This document shows, piece by piece, positions 26,932-36,806 of a DNA stretch of 64,000 nucleotides (positions are counted from its first letter, which is position 1; each line of letters opens with the position of its first letter). The stretch lies in contig JADFDM010000002.1 in the NCBI GenBank assembly GCA_018262795.1, forward strand, positions 124,001 through 188,000, in the 5' to 3' direction. The notes beneath the pieces are model-generated. The model worked only from the letters and a program-made list of their open reading frames with translations. It was not told where the DNA came from and ran no database searches. This DNA is from Sphingobacteriales bacterium (GTDB taxonomy: Bacteria; Bacteroidota; Bacteroidia; Chitinophagales; LD1). Position numbers and translations under genes: made by a program.

Positions 26932-27050
26932 CCCCCACTTTTCCCAACTTGCAGTATAAATCCTTGCGCCAATCAAGCATCCCTAAAACCCATTGTCATT
27001 GCGCGGGCTTTCCAAAAACAGTACGCGAACAAAGCCCAAAGCAACCTTCC
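26716..27050 (+). repeat. T9SS-CTD plus 3' flank cassette, copy B
   Basis: Second copy of the 335-bp block at 24659-24993, collinear without gaps at an offset of 2057 bp. The left boundary coincides with the frameshift of the gene it terminates. On the right, homology ends around GCAACCTT, where the two flanks become unrelated. Confidence 0.9.
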
Positions 27051-27148
27051 CCCTTGTATCCGCTAAATCCATTTAATCCGTCCCATCTGTGTCATCCGTG
27101 TGCCAATTTGTAGTATTTTTACTACTACTTGCTCAACCCATATTGCAG

Positions 27149-27571
27149 ATGTATAGCGACTTAGATAGATTCTTAACCGTACAAGAGGATAACTATAATA
27201 TGGCTTTTTCAGAAATCAGATCAGGAAGAAAAAGAAGCCATTGGATGTGGTATATTTTCCCGCAGTTAAAAGGTTTAGGAGTTAGTGAAACTTCAAAATA
27301 TTATGCCATAAAGGACATGGAGGAAGCTGTAGCGTATTTAAACCATCCCACTCTTGGAACTCGGCTGAAGGAAATTTCAAACGAACTCTTAACTCTTAAA
27401 ACTGCAAATGCCAGCTTAATTTTTGGAAACCCGGATGATTTGAAGTTGCAATCTTGTATGACTCTGTTTGCACAAATAGAAGCACCAGATGCTAATGTAT
27501 TTGCTCAGGTGATTGATAAGTTCTTTGAAGGGAATTATGACGGAAAAACTCTTGATCTGCTGGATCAATAA
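27149..27571 (+). CDS. DUF1810 family protein
   Basis: The ATG at 27149 gives MYSDLDRFLTVQEDNYNMAFSEIRSGRKRSHWMWYIFPQL, the family's conserved start; upstream in-frame codons lack coding character. At 140 residues it has the usual length. The RKRSHWMWYIFPQLKGLG motif, the LNHPTLGTRLKE segment and the IFGNPDDLKLQSCMTLF region are all diagnostic of DUF1810, a small soluble helical family of unknown function. It is a lone gene just before gyrA. The preceding ~45 bp contain a degenerate ~10-bp periodic stretch (ATCCGT-like words). Confidence 0.9.
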   Translation: MYSDLDRFLTVQEDNYNMAFSEIRSGRKRSHWMWYIFPQLKGLGVSETSKYYAIKDMEEAVAYLNHPTLGTRLKEISNELLTLKTANASLIFGNPDDLKLQSCMTLFAQIEAPDANVFAQVIDKFFEGNYDGKTLDLLDQ

Positions 27572-27808
27572 CCGCATCCCCAACAGAAAGTAGATGATCT
27601 TCTGGGTAGTAAATGGTTTCTTATCTCATTTAATTCTAACTACCTCATAATTTGGGGTTAAATGTTGAAAATTTCCTTCTAAATCATTTTGTCGTGGGGG
27701 TGTCGAATTGCTATATTCGTGCGCTCAAATCGCAGGAAAACAGCAAAACGTGTTTTTGTCCTTCTATTTTTGAAGTTTCTAAAAGAGTATTAACATAACA
27801 ATCTCCAC

Positions 27809-30364
27809 ATGAGTGACGAACTGAATCCACCCGAAGAAAAAGATCAAAAACCTGAAAATCCGAGAATAATCCCTATTAATATAGAGGAGGAGATGAAAAC
27901 CGCATACATTGACTATTCAATGTCGGTAATTGTTTCTCGTGCTATTCCCGATGTTCGCGATGGGCTAAAGCCGGTACATAGAAGAATTCTTTTCGGGATG
28001 AACGAACTTGGTTTATCTCCCGGCAGACCATATAAGAAGAGTGCCCGTATAGTGGGAGAGGTGCTGGGTAAGTATCACCCACATGGCGATACTGCTGTGT
28101 ATGATGCAATGGTTCGAATGGCGCAGCATTGGAGTCTTCGCTATCCCCTTGTTGATGGTCAGGGTAACTTTGGGTCTGTGGATAACGATCCACCGGCTGC
28201 TATGCGTTACACCGAGGCACGTATGCGCAAAATCACCGAAGAGTTTCTAAGCGATATTGACAAAGAAACCGTGGATATGCGGTTAAACTTTGACGATAGT
28301 TTAGAAGAGCCGACCGTGTTGCCTACCCGTATTCCCAACTTGCTCGTGAACGGAGCATCGGGAATTGCCGTAGGGATGGCTACCAATATGTTGCCTCACA
28401 ACCTCACCGAATGTATAGATGGCATCATGCAATATGTTGATAATAACGATATTAGCATAGAAGAACTAATGCAGTATGTGAAGGCTCCTGATTTCCCTAC
28501 CGGAGGTATTATTTACGGTTACGAAGGAGTAAAGCAAGCGCTAATGACCGGTCGTGGAAGAGTGGTATTACGCGGTAAAGCTGAGATTGAAACTCAAAAT
28601 AACGGCCGGGAGCACATCATTATCACCGAAATACCCTATCAGGTGGTAAAAAGTGATTTGGTGCGCAAAATTGCTGAACTAACAGAGGATAAGAAAATAG
28701 AAGGAATCAGTGATATCCGAGATGAGTCCGATCGCCATGGGATTAGAGTGGTAGTTGAATTGAAGCGAGATGCCATTAGCAATGTAGTCCTAAACCAGTT
28801 GTTTGCATTAACAGCCCTCCAAACAAGTTTCGGAGTAAATAATATCGCATTAGTTCACGGCCGCCCGCAACTTCTTAATCTTAAAGACATGATTAAGCAC
28901 TTTGTGGACTTCCGCCACGAAGTAGTAATTCGCAGAAGCAAATATGAACTCCGCAAAGCAGAAGAGAGGGCGCATATCCTTGAAGGCTTGCTTATTGCCA
29001 TTGATCATCTTGATGCAGTCATCAAGTTGATTCGCGACTCAGCAGATCCTGAAATTGCTAAGAGTGGCTTAGTCAGCAACTTTGGTCTTAGTGAAATACA
29101 GGCGAAAGCTATTCTCGAAATGCGTTTGCAGCGCTTAACTGGTCTGGAAATAGACAAAATCAAGCTGGAATACGATGAATTGCAGAAAACTATAGCTTGG
29201 CTAAATCGTGTGTTGAATGAAGAACCTCTGAGAATGCAGATAATAAAGGAGGAACTTGCAGAAGTAAAAAGTAAATACGGAGATGAACGCAAAACTACCA
29301 TAGAGTATGCCGCAGGTGACTTTAATATGGAAGATCTGATAGCCAATGATGAGGTAGTGGTTACTATTTCACGACTTGGCTATATCAAACGCACCCAGTC
29401 CACCGAATATAAGACACAAAATAGGGGAGGACGCGGCAGTCGGGGTGGCGCTACTCGCGATGAGGACTTTATTGAACACATGTTCTTGGCCACCAATCAT
29501 AACTATATCCTGTTCTTTACTGAGTTAGGCCGTTGTTTCTGGCTCAAAGTATATGAAATACCCGAGGGAGAAAAAACCGGTAAAGGTCGCGCCATCCAAA
29601 ATCTGATCAGCATTCCTAAAGAGGATAAGATTATGGCTTACATTCCTGTATTGAACCTGAAAGAGGATGATTACATGGAGAATAAGTTCGTGATCTTCTG
29701 CACTAAAAAGGGAACTATCAAAAAAACCACTTTGAAAGCCTACTCTAACGTGAGAGCAGGTGGTGTAAACGCTATAGACATTCGAGAGGGCGATGAATTG
29801 GTGCAGGTAAGTCTTACCGAAGGGAAAAGCGAAATTGTTATTGCTACTAAATTCGGGAAGGCCATTCGTTTTAACGATAGCACGGTTCGTGCAGTAGGTA
29901 GAGTAGCCGCAGGAGTAAGAGGAGTAACGTTAACTAATCCTAAAGATCAGGTGATTGGAATGATTACCGTAAATCCTGAAAACAAGGAAGAAACTATCAT
30001 GGTGCTTTCAGAAAAAGGATATGGAAAGCGCAGCGATATTGATGGCTACAGAATTACTAATCGCGGTGGGAAAGGAGTGAAAACCTTAAACGTGACAGAT
30101 AAAACCGGTTATTTAATTGGAATCATGAATGTCACTGATAATGACCACCTTATGGTTATCAATAAATCGGGTATTGCCATACGAATTGCGGTGGAACAGC
30201 TTCGAGTAATGGGGCGTGCAGCTCAAGGGGTTCGGGTCATTAAATTGGATAAGAAAGACGAGATAGCAGCCATTGCTAAAATCAAGGACGGAAAGCTCAA
30301 TTATAATATTGAAGAAGATGGAGAATTGGGAGCCACCGAAGAAAATGGAGATTCTGCCGAATAA
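27809..30364 (+). CDS. gyrA: DNA gyrase subunit A
   Basis: The 851-residue breakage-reunion subunit of gyrase introduces negative supercoils together with GyrB. Visible are [23 protein letters not shown], the QRDR region [18 protein letters not shown] (89-106), the catalytic tyrosine in [10 protein letters not shown] (Tyr134), the coiled-coil tower and a C-terminal beta-pinwheel with six repeats. The GyrA box near residue 530 reads QNRGGRG rather than the canonical QRRGGKG. Residue 95, equivalent to E. coli Ser83, is Thr, and Asp99 (E. coli Asp87) is retained. An acidic tail ([18 protein letters not shown]) ends the protein. It is followed after 53 bp by a TPR gene on the same strand. Confidence 0.98.
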   Translation: MSDELNPPEEKDQKPENPRIIPINIEEEMKTAYIDYSMSVIVSRAIPDVRDGLKPVHRRILFGMNELGLSPGRPYKKSARIVGEVLGKYHPHGDTAVYDAMVRMAQHWSLRYPLVDGQGNFGSVDNDPPAAMRYTEARMRKITEEFLSDIDKETVDMRLNFDDSLEEPTVLPTRIPNLLVNGASGIAVGMATNMLPHNLTECIDGIMQYVDNNDISIEELMQYVKAPDFPTGGIIYGYEGVKQALMTGRGRVVLRGKAEIETQNNGREHIIITEIPYQVVKSDLVRKIAELTEDKKIEGISDIRDESDRHGIRVVVELKRDAISNVVLNQLFALTALQTSFGVNNIALVHGRPQLLNLKDMIKHFVDFRHEVVIRRSKYELRKAEERAHILEGLLIAIDHLDAVIKLIRDSADPEIAKSGLVSNFGLSEIQAKAILEMRLQRLTGLEIDKIKLEYDELQKTIAWLNRVLNEEPLRMQIIKEELAEVKSKYGDERKTTIEYAAGDFNMEDLIANDEVVVTISRLGYIKRTQSTEYKTQNRGGRGSRGGATRDEDFIEHMFLATNHNYILFFTELGRCFWLKVYEIPEGEKTGKGRAIQNLISIPKEDKIMAYIPVLNLKEDDYMENKFVIFCTKKGTIKKTTLKAYSNVRAGGVNAIDIREGDELVQVSLTEGKSEIVIATKFGKAIRFNDSTVRAVGRVAAGVRGVTLTNPKDQVIGMITVNPENKEETIMVLSEKGYGKRSDIDGYRITNRGGKGVKTLNVTDKTGYLIGIMNVTDNDHLMVINKSGIAIRIAVEQLRVMGRAAQGVRVIKLDKKDEIAAIAKIKDGKLNYNIEEDGELGATEENGDSAE

Positions 30365-30417
30365 GATTGGCAACAATTTTGAAATAGCTTAAAACCAATA
30401 GAAATAAACCTAAAAAA

Positions 30418-31560
30418 ATGAAAAAGACCTTATTTGCCCTATTAATAGTAGCTGCTATTCAGGGAGTACATGCTCAGGACGGTAATAATATTTGCGTATG
30501 GAACGCCATGAATACCTATAACACCGGAGGAGGCCCTGAAGATTTGGAAAGAGGAATTAAATGTAGTGACGAGGCTGCTGCCAATCAATCTACTATGGGG
30601 AAATGGAAAACATGGTTTTACCGGGGCGAAATGTACACGCTGGTGTTTACTGACACCACCTTGAAGAAGAAATACGGCAGTGCCGCTTTTGAAGCAATCA
30701 ACGCTTTTAAAAAGCTGTATGAAATCAATGATCCTAAATTTAAAGATTGGAATGAGGTGGAGAAATATATGCTTCCGCTGGCTACCAGTGCTTTCAATGA
30801 GGGAGTAGATCAATTTCAGGCAAAAAATTATGCGCAGGCCTATCAGTATTTCTATTCTATTAAAGACATTAATGCCATATTAGAAGGGAAAGGGAAAACT
30901 GCTAACATAGATTTAGCTACAGCCTTAAAGAATGCCGCCATAAGTGCAGAAAATGCTGGAGACCTGGATGGCGCAATTAAGGTTTACAAGGATTGGATAG
31001 CCGTAAAGCCGGATGCTGCTGCCTATAGAGCTTATGGCGCTGCTTTAGAAAAGAAAGGAAACCCTGAAGAGGCGGAGAAGATTATTGACGAAGGACTATC
31101 TAAGTTTCCTCAAGATGCCAACCTTTTGGTAGAAAAAATCAATAAGTACTTAGCAGACGCAAAATACACCGATGCGCTAACTTACGTGAACAACCTACTG
31201 AGCGTAGAGCCTAATAATGATGGAGCCTTGTTTATCAAGGGACTGGCTTATGAAAAAATTGGAAATGAAGACTCTGTGGTGTATTACTACCTAAAATCGG
31301 CTGAAATAAACCCTAAAAACGTAAAACCATGGAATAATCTCGGAGCATTGTATGTAAATAAGGCAAATGCCATTATTGAACAAATGAACAAGTTGGGAAA
31401 CACAGCCGAGGATACAAAGAAATATGACGAGTTAAAAGAACAACGCAAAGCGCTCTATCTCAAAGCAAAACCTTATTTGGAGAAAGCGAATGAAATAGAG
31501 CCGGGTGATGCTCAAATTACCCGAACTTTGAAGCAGATACAGATGTACACGGCAGAGTAA
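30418..31560 (+). CDS. Secreted/periplasmic TPR protein
   Basis: The 380-residue protein has a signal peptide MKKTLFALLIVAAIQGVHAQ. The mature part is a tetratricopeptide array: recognisable units include GDLDGAIKVYKDWIAVKPDAAAYRAYGAALEKKG (~180-213), EEAEKIIDEGLSKFP, KYTDALTYVNNLLSVEPNNDGALFIKGLAYEKIG and VVYYYLKSAEINPKNVKPWNNLGALY. It ends with a lysine-rich helix. Such proteins act as scaffolds in envelope assembly. It probably shares the gyrA transcript (53 bp gap, A-rich leader), though no functional link is evident. The partner is unknown. Confidence 0.85.
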   Translation: MKKTLFALLIVAAIQGVHAQDGNNICVWNAMNTYNTGGGPEDLERGIKCSDEAAANQSTMGKWKTWFYRGEMYTLVFTDTTLKKKYGSAAFEAINAFKKLYEINDPKFKDWNEVEKYMLPLATSAFNEGVDQFQAKNYAQAYQYFYSIKDINAILEGKGKTANIDLATALKNAAISAENAGDLDGAIKVYKDWIAVKPDAAAYRAYGAALEKKGNPEEAEKIIDEGLSKFPQDANLLVEKINKYLADAKYTDALTYVNNLLSVEPNNDGALFIKGLAYEKIGNEDSVVYYYLKSAEINPKNVKPWNNLGALYVNKANAIIEQMNKLGNTAEDTKKYDELKEQRKALYLKAKPYLEKANEIEPGDAQITRTLKQIQMYTAE

Positions 31561-31699
31561 CAGCGATTAGAAATGAGATTCAGAGGGTAAATCAAGATGT
31601 AAAAGAAGTACCTTAAAATCTATTTAACATAATGTAAATTATGGTGGCTCGTGTAATTATTTTTAAGGTAAGCTATTAGTATATAGAGTGATCCTTTTA

Positions 31700-32272
31700 C
31701 TATAAATCGTGCATGGTGTGTTTCCATTTGATATTACAGCCAATGCTTGGCCGTTGATAAGGCGAAACTTCTCGACCGGCAATAATAGAATCTAAAGCCT
31801 GACGAATATCTTTTCCCGTAAGTGGAATCTTATTGCCCGGGCGACTATCATCTAACTGTCCGCGATACACAAGCCTCCTATTACCATTAAAAACGTAAAA
31901 ATCAGGCGTGCAGGCAGCATCATAATCTTTTGCGACCTTTTGCTTTTCGTCATATAAATACGGAAATGGGTATTTTAACCGCAAAGCAGTTTCCTTCATC
32001 TTCTCCGGTGAATCATCAGGGTATGATTTAATATCGTTTGAACTGATGGCTATAAATGCTACACCTTGTGAAACATACTCTTTAGCTAATCGTACGAGTT
32101 CACTGTTCACGTGCTGAACATAAGGGCAATGATTGCTGAGAAACATTACAACAGTTGCCTTGCCTCCTTTTAACTGATTGAGTGCTACATCTTTCCCTGT
32201 AACAGTATCAGGTAGAGTAAATTCAGGAGCAAGAGTGCCTAACGCTATCATGTTGGATGGGGTCAGTGACAT
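31700..32272 (-). CDS. Thioredoxin-fold peroxiredoxin-like protein (PRX_like1 type)
   Basis: A 190-residue AhpC/TSA-type thioredoxin fold: LGTLAPEFTLPDTVTGKDVALNQLKG, then VVMFLSNHCPYVQHVNSEL with the single N-terminal cysteine in HCPYV, and DAACTPDFYVFNGNRRLVYRGQLDDSRPG with the cis-Pro region. There is no CxxC, so it is not a classical thioredoxin; the HCPxV form is that of the PRX_like1 group of putative peroxide-reducing enzymes. No signal peptide is visible. It lies next to tRNA-Val and is transcribed away from the neighbouring lipoprotein. The substrate is unknown. Confidence 0.85.
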   Translation of the reverse strand: MSLTPSNMIALGTLAPEFTLPDTVTGKDVALNQLKGGKATVVMFLSNHCPYVQHVNSELVRLAKEYVSQGVAFIAISSNDIKSYPDDSPEKMKETALRLKYPFPYLYDEKQKVAKDYDAACTPDFYVFNGNRRLVYRGQLDDSRPGNKIPLTGKDIRQALDSIIAGREVSPYQRPSIGCNIKWKHTMHDL

Positions 32273-32321
32273 GGTATTATTTTTCAGATAGGATATAATA
32301 CTAAATAATGAGCGGAATAAG

Positions 32322-32396
32322 TGGGTGATAGCGGGCTCGAACCGCTGACCTCTACCTTGTCGAGGTAGCGCTCTGAACCAACTGAGCTAATCACCC
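32322..32396 (-). tRNA. tRNA-Val(GAC)
   Basis: The minus strand folds into a full cloverleaf: acceptor GGGTGAT/ATCACCC, D-stem GCTC/GAGC, anticodon stem CTACC/GGTAG, T-stem AGCGG/CCGCT with TTCGAGC loop, and discriminator A at 32322. The anticodon loop TCGACAA places GAC at 34-36 (valine). Position 33, almost always U, is C here. CCA is not encoded. Confidence 0.93.
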
Positions 32397-32560
32397 TTCT
32401 GCGCAAACATAAAAAGTATAACTCACAAGGTATGTATAAAAATAGTGGCTTCCCCTACTCTTAAAACGGGAAGAATTTTTAGGGACAATGAAACATTCCT
32501 CCAAGGTGCCCGTAAACGTTAGCAAAATCAATATTAAAGGAAACTAAAATTTTCAAAATC

Positions 32561-33421
32561 ATGAAAAAACTAACAATACTAACTCTTTTAGGTTCAACAC
32601 TACTATCCATGAATTCCTGCAAAAAGGAACCTATAACACCGGTGAAGTCCCAACAAGGAACTACTACTAACATGGTAGCAGGGAATACGCTAAAGGTTGC
32701 AGACCAAACCTTTAACGAATCAATGACAATTATCGAAGCCTTAAACTCAGGGAGTTTAATTTATAAAACCGACCAAGCAGATGCTATATTGACATGTGCC
32801 ACGGTTACAAACGACACCGTATCAATGCCACATGTTTACAGACTTGATTTTGGGACCGGTTGTGTTGGTGGAGACGGATCTGTAAGAAGCGGAGTAATTA
32901 ATATTCAATACAACAGCAAAAAACTGGCTGCTATTGGGTCTTATGCAAATATTACCTTCGTCAATTATGCAGTGGACAGTAACCTTTATAACGGAACCCT
33001 TGACCTTGTAAATAATGGATTGAACGGGAATAGCAATTTGACGTTTTCACTGAACACCAATGTGGACTATACTAATGTTAATACCGGAGATGAAGTGACC
33101 ACGACCATAGCGATGGATATTGAATGGACTGCCGGATTTGGTACTTCTACCCACGATGATGACCTGCTTTCGATGACGGGTAATATCAACGGGTTTGTAA
33201 CAGGGAGCAGTTCTACTGTAAACATCAACATCATAGATCCGCTAATCAAAAGCCGTGCAACTTCTTGTGGTGAATATTTTATACAAGGCCAAATCAGAAT
33301 AGTTGAAGCAAGTAAGCCGGATACTTATTTAGATTACGGAAACGGAGAATGCGATGACAAAGGAATTGAAACGATAAATGGAGTAAGCCAAACAATTCAA
33401 TTAGAAGGTTACTTTAAATAA
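32561..33421 (+). CDS. Predicted lipoprotein, unknown function
   Basis: The 286-residue protein begins MKKLTILTLLGSTLLSMNSC, a type II signal peptide with lipobox SMNSC and KKEP after the cysteine. The mature region is beta-rich, with many Asn, Thr and Gly residues (NGTLDLVNNGLNGNSNLTFSLNTN) and two further cysteines in CATVTNDTV and GTGCVGG. No catalytic motif is visible; the fold may be a beta-sandwich. It is a single gene followed by a good terminator. Its family is not recognised. Confidence 0.75.
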   Translation: MKKLTILTLLGSTLLSMNSCKKEPITPVKSQQGTTTNMVAGNTLKVADQTFNESMTIIEALNSGSLIYKTDQADAILTCATVTNDTVSMPHVYRLDFGTGCVGGDGSVRSGVINIQYNSKKLAAIGSYANITFVNYAVDSNLYNGTLDLVNNGLNGNSNLTFSLNTNVDYTNVNTGDEVTTTIAMDIEWTAGFGTSTHDDDLLSMTGNINGFVTGSSSTVNINIIDPLIKSRATSCGEYFIQGQIRIVEASKPDTYLDYGNGECDDKGIETINGVSQTIQLEGYFK

Positions 33422-33443
33422 TCACACTAAAATTTACTCAAGC

Positions 33444-33477
33444 AATCGCAGTTCTCTTTAGGACTGCGATTTTTTTT
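33444..33477 (+). terminator. Rho-independent terminator after the lipoprotein gene
   Basis: A perfect 9-bp stem AATCGCAGT/ACTGCGATT with a 10-nt loop is followed by eight T. It lies 23 bp after the stop codon at 33421. Confidence 0.9.
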
Positions 33478-33549
33478 GTTTTGCCGGTTCGCTTGCTTCT
33501 GCCATCTTGTCACTTTAATCTTTATCTTAGCGGCTTCACTTTTAATTGA

Positions 33550-35037
33550 ATGGATAATAAACTGTACCGCAACGATAACTCTTTTGAAATCTCTGAAAAA
33601 AGGATAGATGAAAGCCGCCAGGGCGAAACATTAACCGTTGAGAAGCTATCTGCATCACCTTCCAACGGCAAAAAGTTTTACATTGAAAGCTATGGTTGCC
33701 AGATGAATTTCTCCGATAGTGAAATAGTGGCTTCTATCCTATCGCAATCGGGCTTCGATTCTACTTCTGAGTTTCTGGATGCCGACCTTATTTTGATAAA
33801 TACTTGTGCTGTTCGCGACAATGCCGAACAACGGATTCGCCACCGCCTTCAGCACTTTCAAAATGTAAAAAAGCGGAAAAAGGGCGCTTTGATTGGTGTA
33901 CTGGGTTGTATGGCAGAACGGCTGAAAGAGAAACTTTTGGAAGAAGAGAAGATTGTTGATATCGTGGCCGGTCCTGATGCGTATCGAAGCCTCCCTTTAT
34001 TGATTGAAGAGGCAGAAACCGGACAAAAGGCTGTGAATGTGTTACTTTCTCGGGAAGAAACGTATGCGGAGATTAGCCCGGTGAGACTAAACAGCAACGG
34101 TATAAGTGCCTTTATCAGCATTATGCGCGGCTGTGATAATATCTGTTCATTTTGCGTAGTGCCTTTTACGAGAGGTCGTGAACGCAGCCGTGATTATCGC
34201 AGCATTGTTTCCGAAGCTCAAGATTTATATAATCGAGGTTATAAAGAAATTACGTTACTGGGGCAGAATGTAAACTCCTATCGTTTTTCTCATAATCCAA
34301 CATTGGTAGGCAAAAAATTATTAGAAGCAAAATATGACGACACGGTTGTCAATTTTGCAAAACTCTTAGAACTCGTGGCAAAAGTATCACCGCAGCTCCG
34401 GGTTAGATTTTCTACTTCTCACCCAAAAGACATGACAGATGATGTGCTTCATACAATGGCAAAGTATCCCAACATCTGCAAATACGTACATCTACCGGTG
34501 CAAAGCGGCAACAGTAGAATATTGGAGCTAATGAACCGCACCTATGATCGCGAATGGTATAAGCAGCGGATAGAAGCGATACGAACTATCGTTCCGGAGG
34601 CCACCATTTCTACTGATATTATCACCGGCTTTTGCTCCGAAACCGAGGAAGAACACCGCGATACACTTAGCATGATGGAATTTTCGCGCTATTCGATGTC
34701 ATACATGTTTTTCTATAGCGAACGACCCGGAACCTTGGCGGCTAAGAAATATGCGGATGATATTCCAGAAGAAGTCAAGAAAAGACGACTACAGGAAGTA
34801 GTAGATATGCAGCAGAGAATCGCACTCGACCTGAACCGAGAGGACATCGGTAAAACTTTTGAGGTGTTAGTCGAAGGTATTTCGCACCGCAGTGAAGAAC
34901 ATCTGTATGGCCGCAATTCGCAGAACAAAGTCATTATTTTCCCAAAAGGAAATGTATTACCGGGTGCGTATGTAGAAGTTAAAGTAACCGATTGCTCTTC
35001 TGCTACCCTAAAAGGAGAATTGGTAAATAAATTATAG
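33550..35037 (+). CDS. miaB: tRNA-2-methylthio-N6-dimethylallyladenosine synthase MiaB
   Basis: A radical-SAM methylthiotransferase that modifies i6A37 of tRNAs. The N-terminal UPF0004 domain has the three cluster cysteines Cys50 ([12 protein letters not shown]), Cys86 ([11 protein letters not shown]) and Cys120 (VLGCMAER). The radical SAM cluster motif is [23 protein letters not shown] (Cys195/199/202), and VHLPVQSGN and [14 protein letters not shown] follow. A TRAM domain ends the protein. The 495-residue length includes a ~40-residue N-terminal extension typical of Bacteroidota. One base separates it from the sigma-54 activator gene, so they are in one operon. Confidence 0.97.
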   Translation: MDNKLYRNDNSFEISEKRIDESRQGETLTVEKLSASPSNGKKFYIESYGCQMNFSDSEIVASILSQSGFDSTSEFLDADLILINTCAVRDNAEQRIRHRLQHFQNVKKRKKGALIGVLGCMAERLKEKLLEEEKIVDIVAGPDAYRSLPLLIEEAETGQKAVNVLLSREETYAEISPVRLNSNGISAFISIMRGCDNICSFCVVPFTRGRERSRDYRSIVSEAQDLYNRGYKEITLLGQNVNSYRFSHNPTLVGKKLLEAKYDDTVVNFAKLLELVAKVSPQLRVRFSTSHPKDMTDDVLHTMAKYPNICKYVHLPVQSGNSRILELMNRTYDREWYKQRIEAIRTIVPEATISTDIITGFCSETEEEHRDTLSMMEFSRYSMSYMFFYSERPGTLAAKKYADDIPEEVKKRRLQEVVDMQQRIALDLNREDIGKTFEVLVEGISHRSEEHLYGRNSQNKVIIFPKGNVLPGAYVEVKVTDCSSATLKGELVNKL

Positions 35038-35038
35038 C

Positions 35039-36283
35039 ATGGAAATTCAATCAATTAAAAACAGATTCGGCATCATCGGTAACTCGCCTGCCCTCAACCA
35101 CGCTATCAGTATTGCTGAAAGAGTCGCCTCTACTAACCTTACCGTATTAATAACGGGGGAGAGTGGTGTGGGAAAAGAAGTGTTCTCTCAGATTATCCAC
35201 CAACTCGGAGTGCGCAAGCATAACAACTTTATTGCGGTTAACTGTGGAGCTATTCCTGAAGGTACCATTGATTCGGAATTATTTGGGCACGAAAAGGGTT
35301 CTTTTACCGGAGCCAGCGAAGCGCGAAAAGGATATTTTGAAACCGTAGGCGGTGGTACTATTTTCCTTGACGAAGTAGGAGAATTGCCACACGGAACACA
35401 AGCACGTCTATTACGAGTTTTAGAAACCGGGGAATATATACGGGTTGGATCAAGCAAAGTAATTAAAACAGACGTAAGGGTAATTACTGCCACCAATGTA
35501 AACTTGCAGGAAGCAGTTCGGGCTGGCCGCTTTAGAGAGGATTTGTACTATCGTTTAAGCACTGTTCCCATCTATATTCCCCCCTTGCGTGAGCGGGGGG
35601 ATGATATTTATCTACTCTTCCGTAAATTCTGTATTGATTTTGCCGAACGAAATAAAATGCAACCGGTCAAGTTAACGGACGATGCCAAAGAACTGATTTT
35701 AAAATACCCATGGCCGGGAAACGTGCGTCAGTTGAAAAATGTAGCGGAGCAGGTGACTATTTTGGCAATGGACAGAGAGGTAAGCGGCCGTGAATTGTCT
35801 GAAATTGTTCCTGATATTTTAGATAACAGGCTTCCTGCACTGGCAGAGGCCCGTTACCAAAGTGGAGGTAGCAATTTCACGGAGAGAGAGATTTTGTATA
35901 AACTGATTTTTGATTTAAAAAAAGACTTGAATGACCTAAAACAGTTTGTTTTTGATGTGACCAAAATGCAAATGGGAACCGTAGAACAAATACCGGGAGC
36001 TGAAAAGATATATCCGTCTTCTAACACTTTTATGCCGACAGCGGAGCACCCTGTAATTTTACAACAGCCCCCCTCAAATCAACCGTTTGTAATAAATGAT
36101 AAGAAGGCATTTGACGAACATGAAACGATTGAGGAATCACTGTCTATTGCAGATAAGGAAAGAGAGTTAATTATTAAAGCACTGAAGAAACACCGCAACA
36201 GGCGCAAAGATGCCGCTGCCGATCTCGGCATTTCAGAAAGAACTCTTTACCGAAAGATCAAAGAGTATAACGTTGATATCTAA
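35039..36283 (+). CDS. Sigma-54-dependent transcriptional activator without receiver domain
   Basis: 414 residues: an AAA+ sigma-54 interaction domain starts almost at the N-terminus, with Walker A GESGVGKE (40-47), the sigma-54 contact loop GSFTGA (87-92; usual form GAFTGA), Walker B TIFLDE (107-112) and an arginine-finger region FREDLYYRLSTVPIYIPPLRER. A linker of ~120 residues follows, with DLKKDLNDLKQFV. A Fis-type helix-turn-helix (RKDAAADLGISERTLYRKIKEY) closes the protein. The lack of a receiver or sensor domain means activity is controlled by expression or by a partner. It sits between miaB (1 bp) and lptE (directly adjacent); this miaB-activator-lptE order recurs in Bacteroidota. Confidence 0.93.
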   Translation: MEIQSIKNRFGIIGNSPALNHAISIAERVASTNLTVLITGESGVGKEVFSQIIHQLGVRKHNNFIAVNCGAIPEGTIDSELFGHEKGSFTGASEARKGYFETVGGGTIFLDEVGELPHGTQARLLRVLETGEYIRVGSSKVIKTDVRVITATNVNLQEAVRAGRFREDLYYRLSTVPIYIPPLRERGDDIYLLFRKFCIDFAERNKMQPVKLTDDAKELILKYPWPGNVRQLKNVAEQVTILAMDREVSGRELSEIVPDILDNRLPALAEARYQSGGSNFTEREILYKLIFDLKKDLNDLKQFVFDVTKMQMGTVEQIPGAEKIYPSSNTFMPTAEHPVILQQPPSNQPFVINDKKAFDEHETIEESLSIADKERELIIKALKKHRNRRKDAAADLGISERTLYRKIKEYNVDI

Positions 36284-36286
36284 GTG

Positions 36287-36799
36287 ATGAAAAAGTCTAT
36301 CCGGAGTTATTGGGGAATTTTCCTACTCCCTATTTTATTTATATCAGGTTGTAAAGTGTACTCATTTACCGGAGCCAGCATTCCTGCTGATATTAAGTCC
36401 TTCTCGGTAGGATTGTTCCAAAATCAGGCGAATAATGGGCCTGCTTCTTTGGCACAACAATTTACAGATAAACTAAAGTTGAAATTTCAAACGGAAGCGA
36501 ATCTCAGAATGGTATCTGCTGAAGGTGATTTGCAGTTACACGGAGCAATTACCGGCTACACATATACCAGTGAAGCCCCCATAGCGGGAGCTACCAGCGG
36601 ATTGAACAAACTCACTATTACTGTAAATGTTGATTACGAAAATACGAAAGACGAAAAGGATAAATGGACTCAATCATTTAGTCGTTACGCTCAATTCAGT
36701 TCCACAGAAGATATCAGTAGTGTGGAAGATAAATTGATAAATGAAATCAACACTCAATTGGTAGATGACATTTTCCAAAAAGCCTTAGTTAAATGGTAA
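36287..36799 (+). CDS. lptE: LptE-family LPS-assembly lipoprotein
   Basis: The ATG at 36287 follows a possible GTG in frame and starts 3 bases after the activator's stop. The 170-residue protein has a lipoprotein signal (IFLLPILFISGC; Cys ~23) followed by KVYSFTGASIPADIKSFSVGLFQNQA, the signature of Bacteroidota LptE. Alternating strands and helices include LNKLTITVNVDYEN and a C-terminal INTQLVDDIFQKALVKW. LptE plugs the LptD barrel that inserts lipopolysaccharide into the outer leaflet. It is the last gene of the miaB operon. Confidence 0.9.
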   Translation: MKKSIRSYWGIFLLPILFISGCKVYSFTGASIPADIKSFSVGLFQNQANNGPASLAQQFTDKLKLKFQTEANLRMVSAEGDLQLHGAITGYTYTSEAPIAGATSGLNKLTITVNVDYENTKDEKDKWTQSFSRYAQFSSTEDISSVEDKLINEINTQLVDDIFQKALVKW

Positions 36800-36806
36800 G
36801 CAATTA

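Noticed and set aside
27765-27772. gyrA promoter at TATTTTTG
   Set aside because: The box fits TAnnTTTG, but no TTG is found at the required spacing and such words are common in AT-rich DNA.
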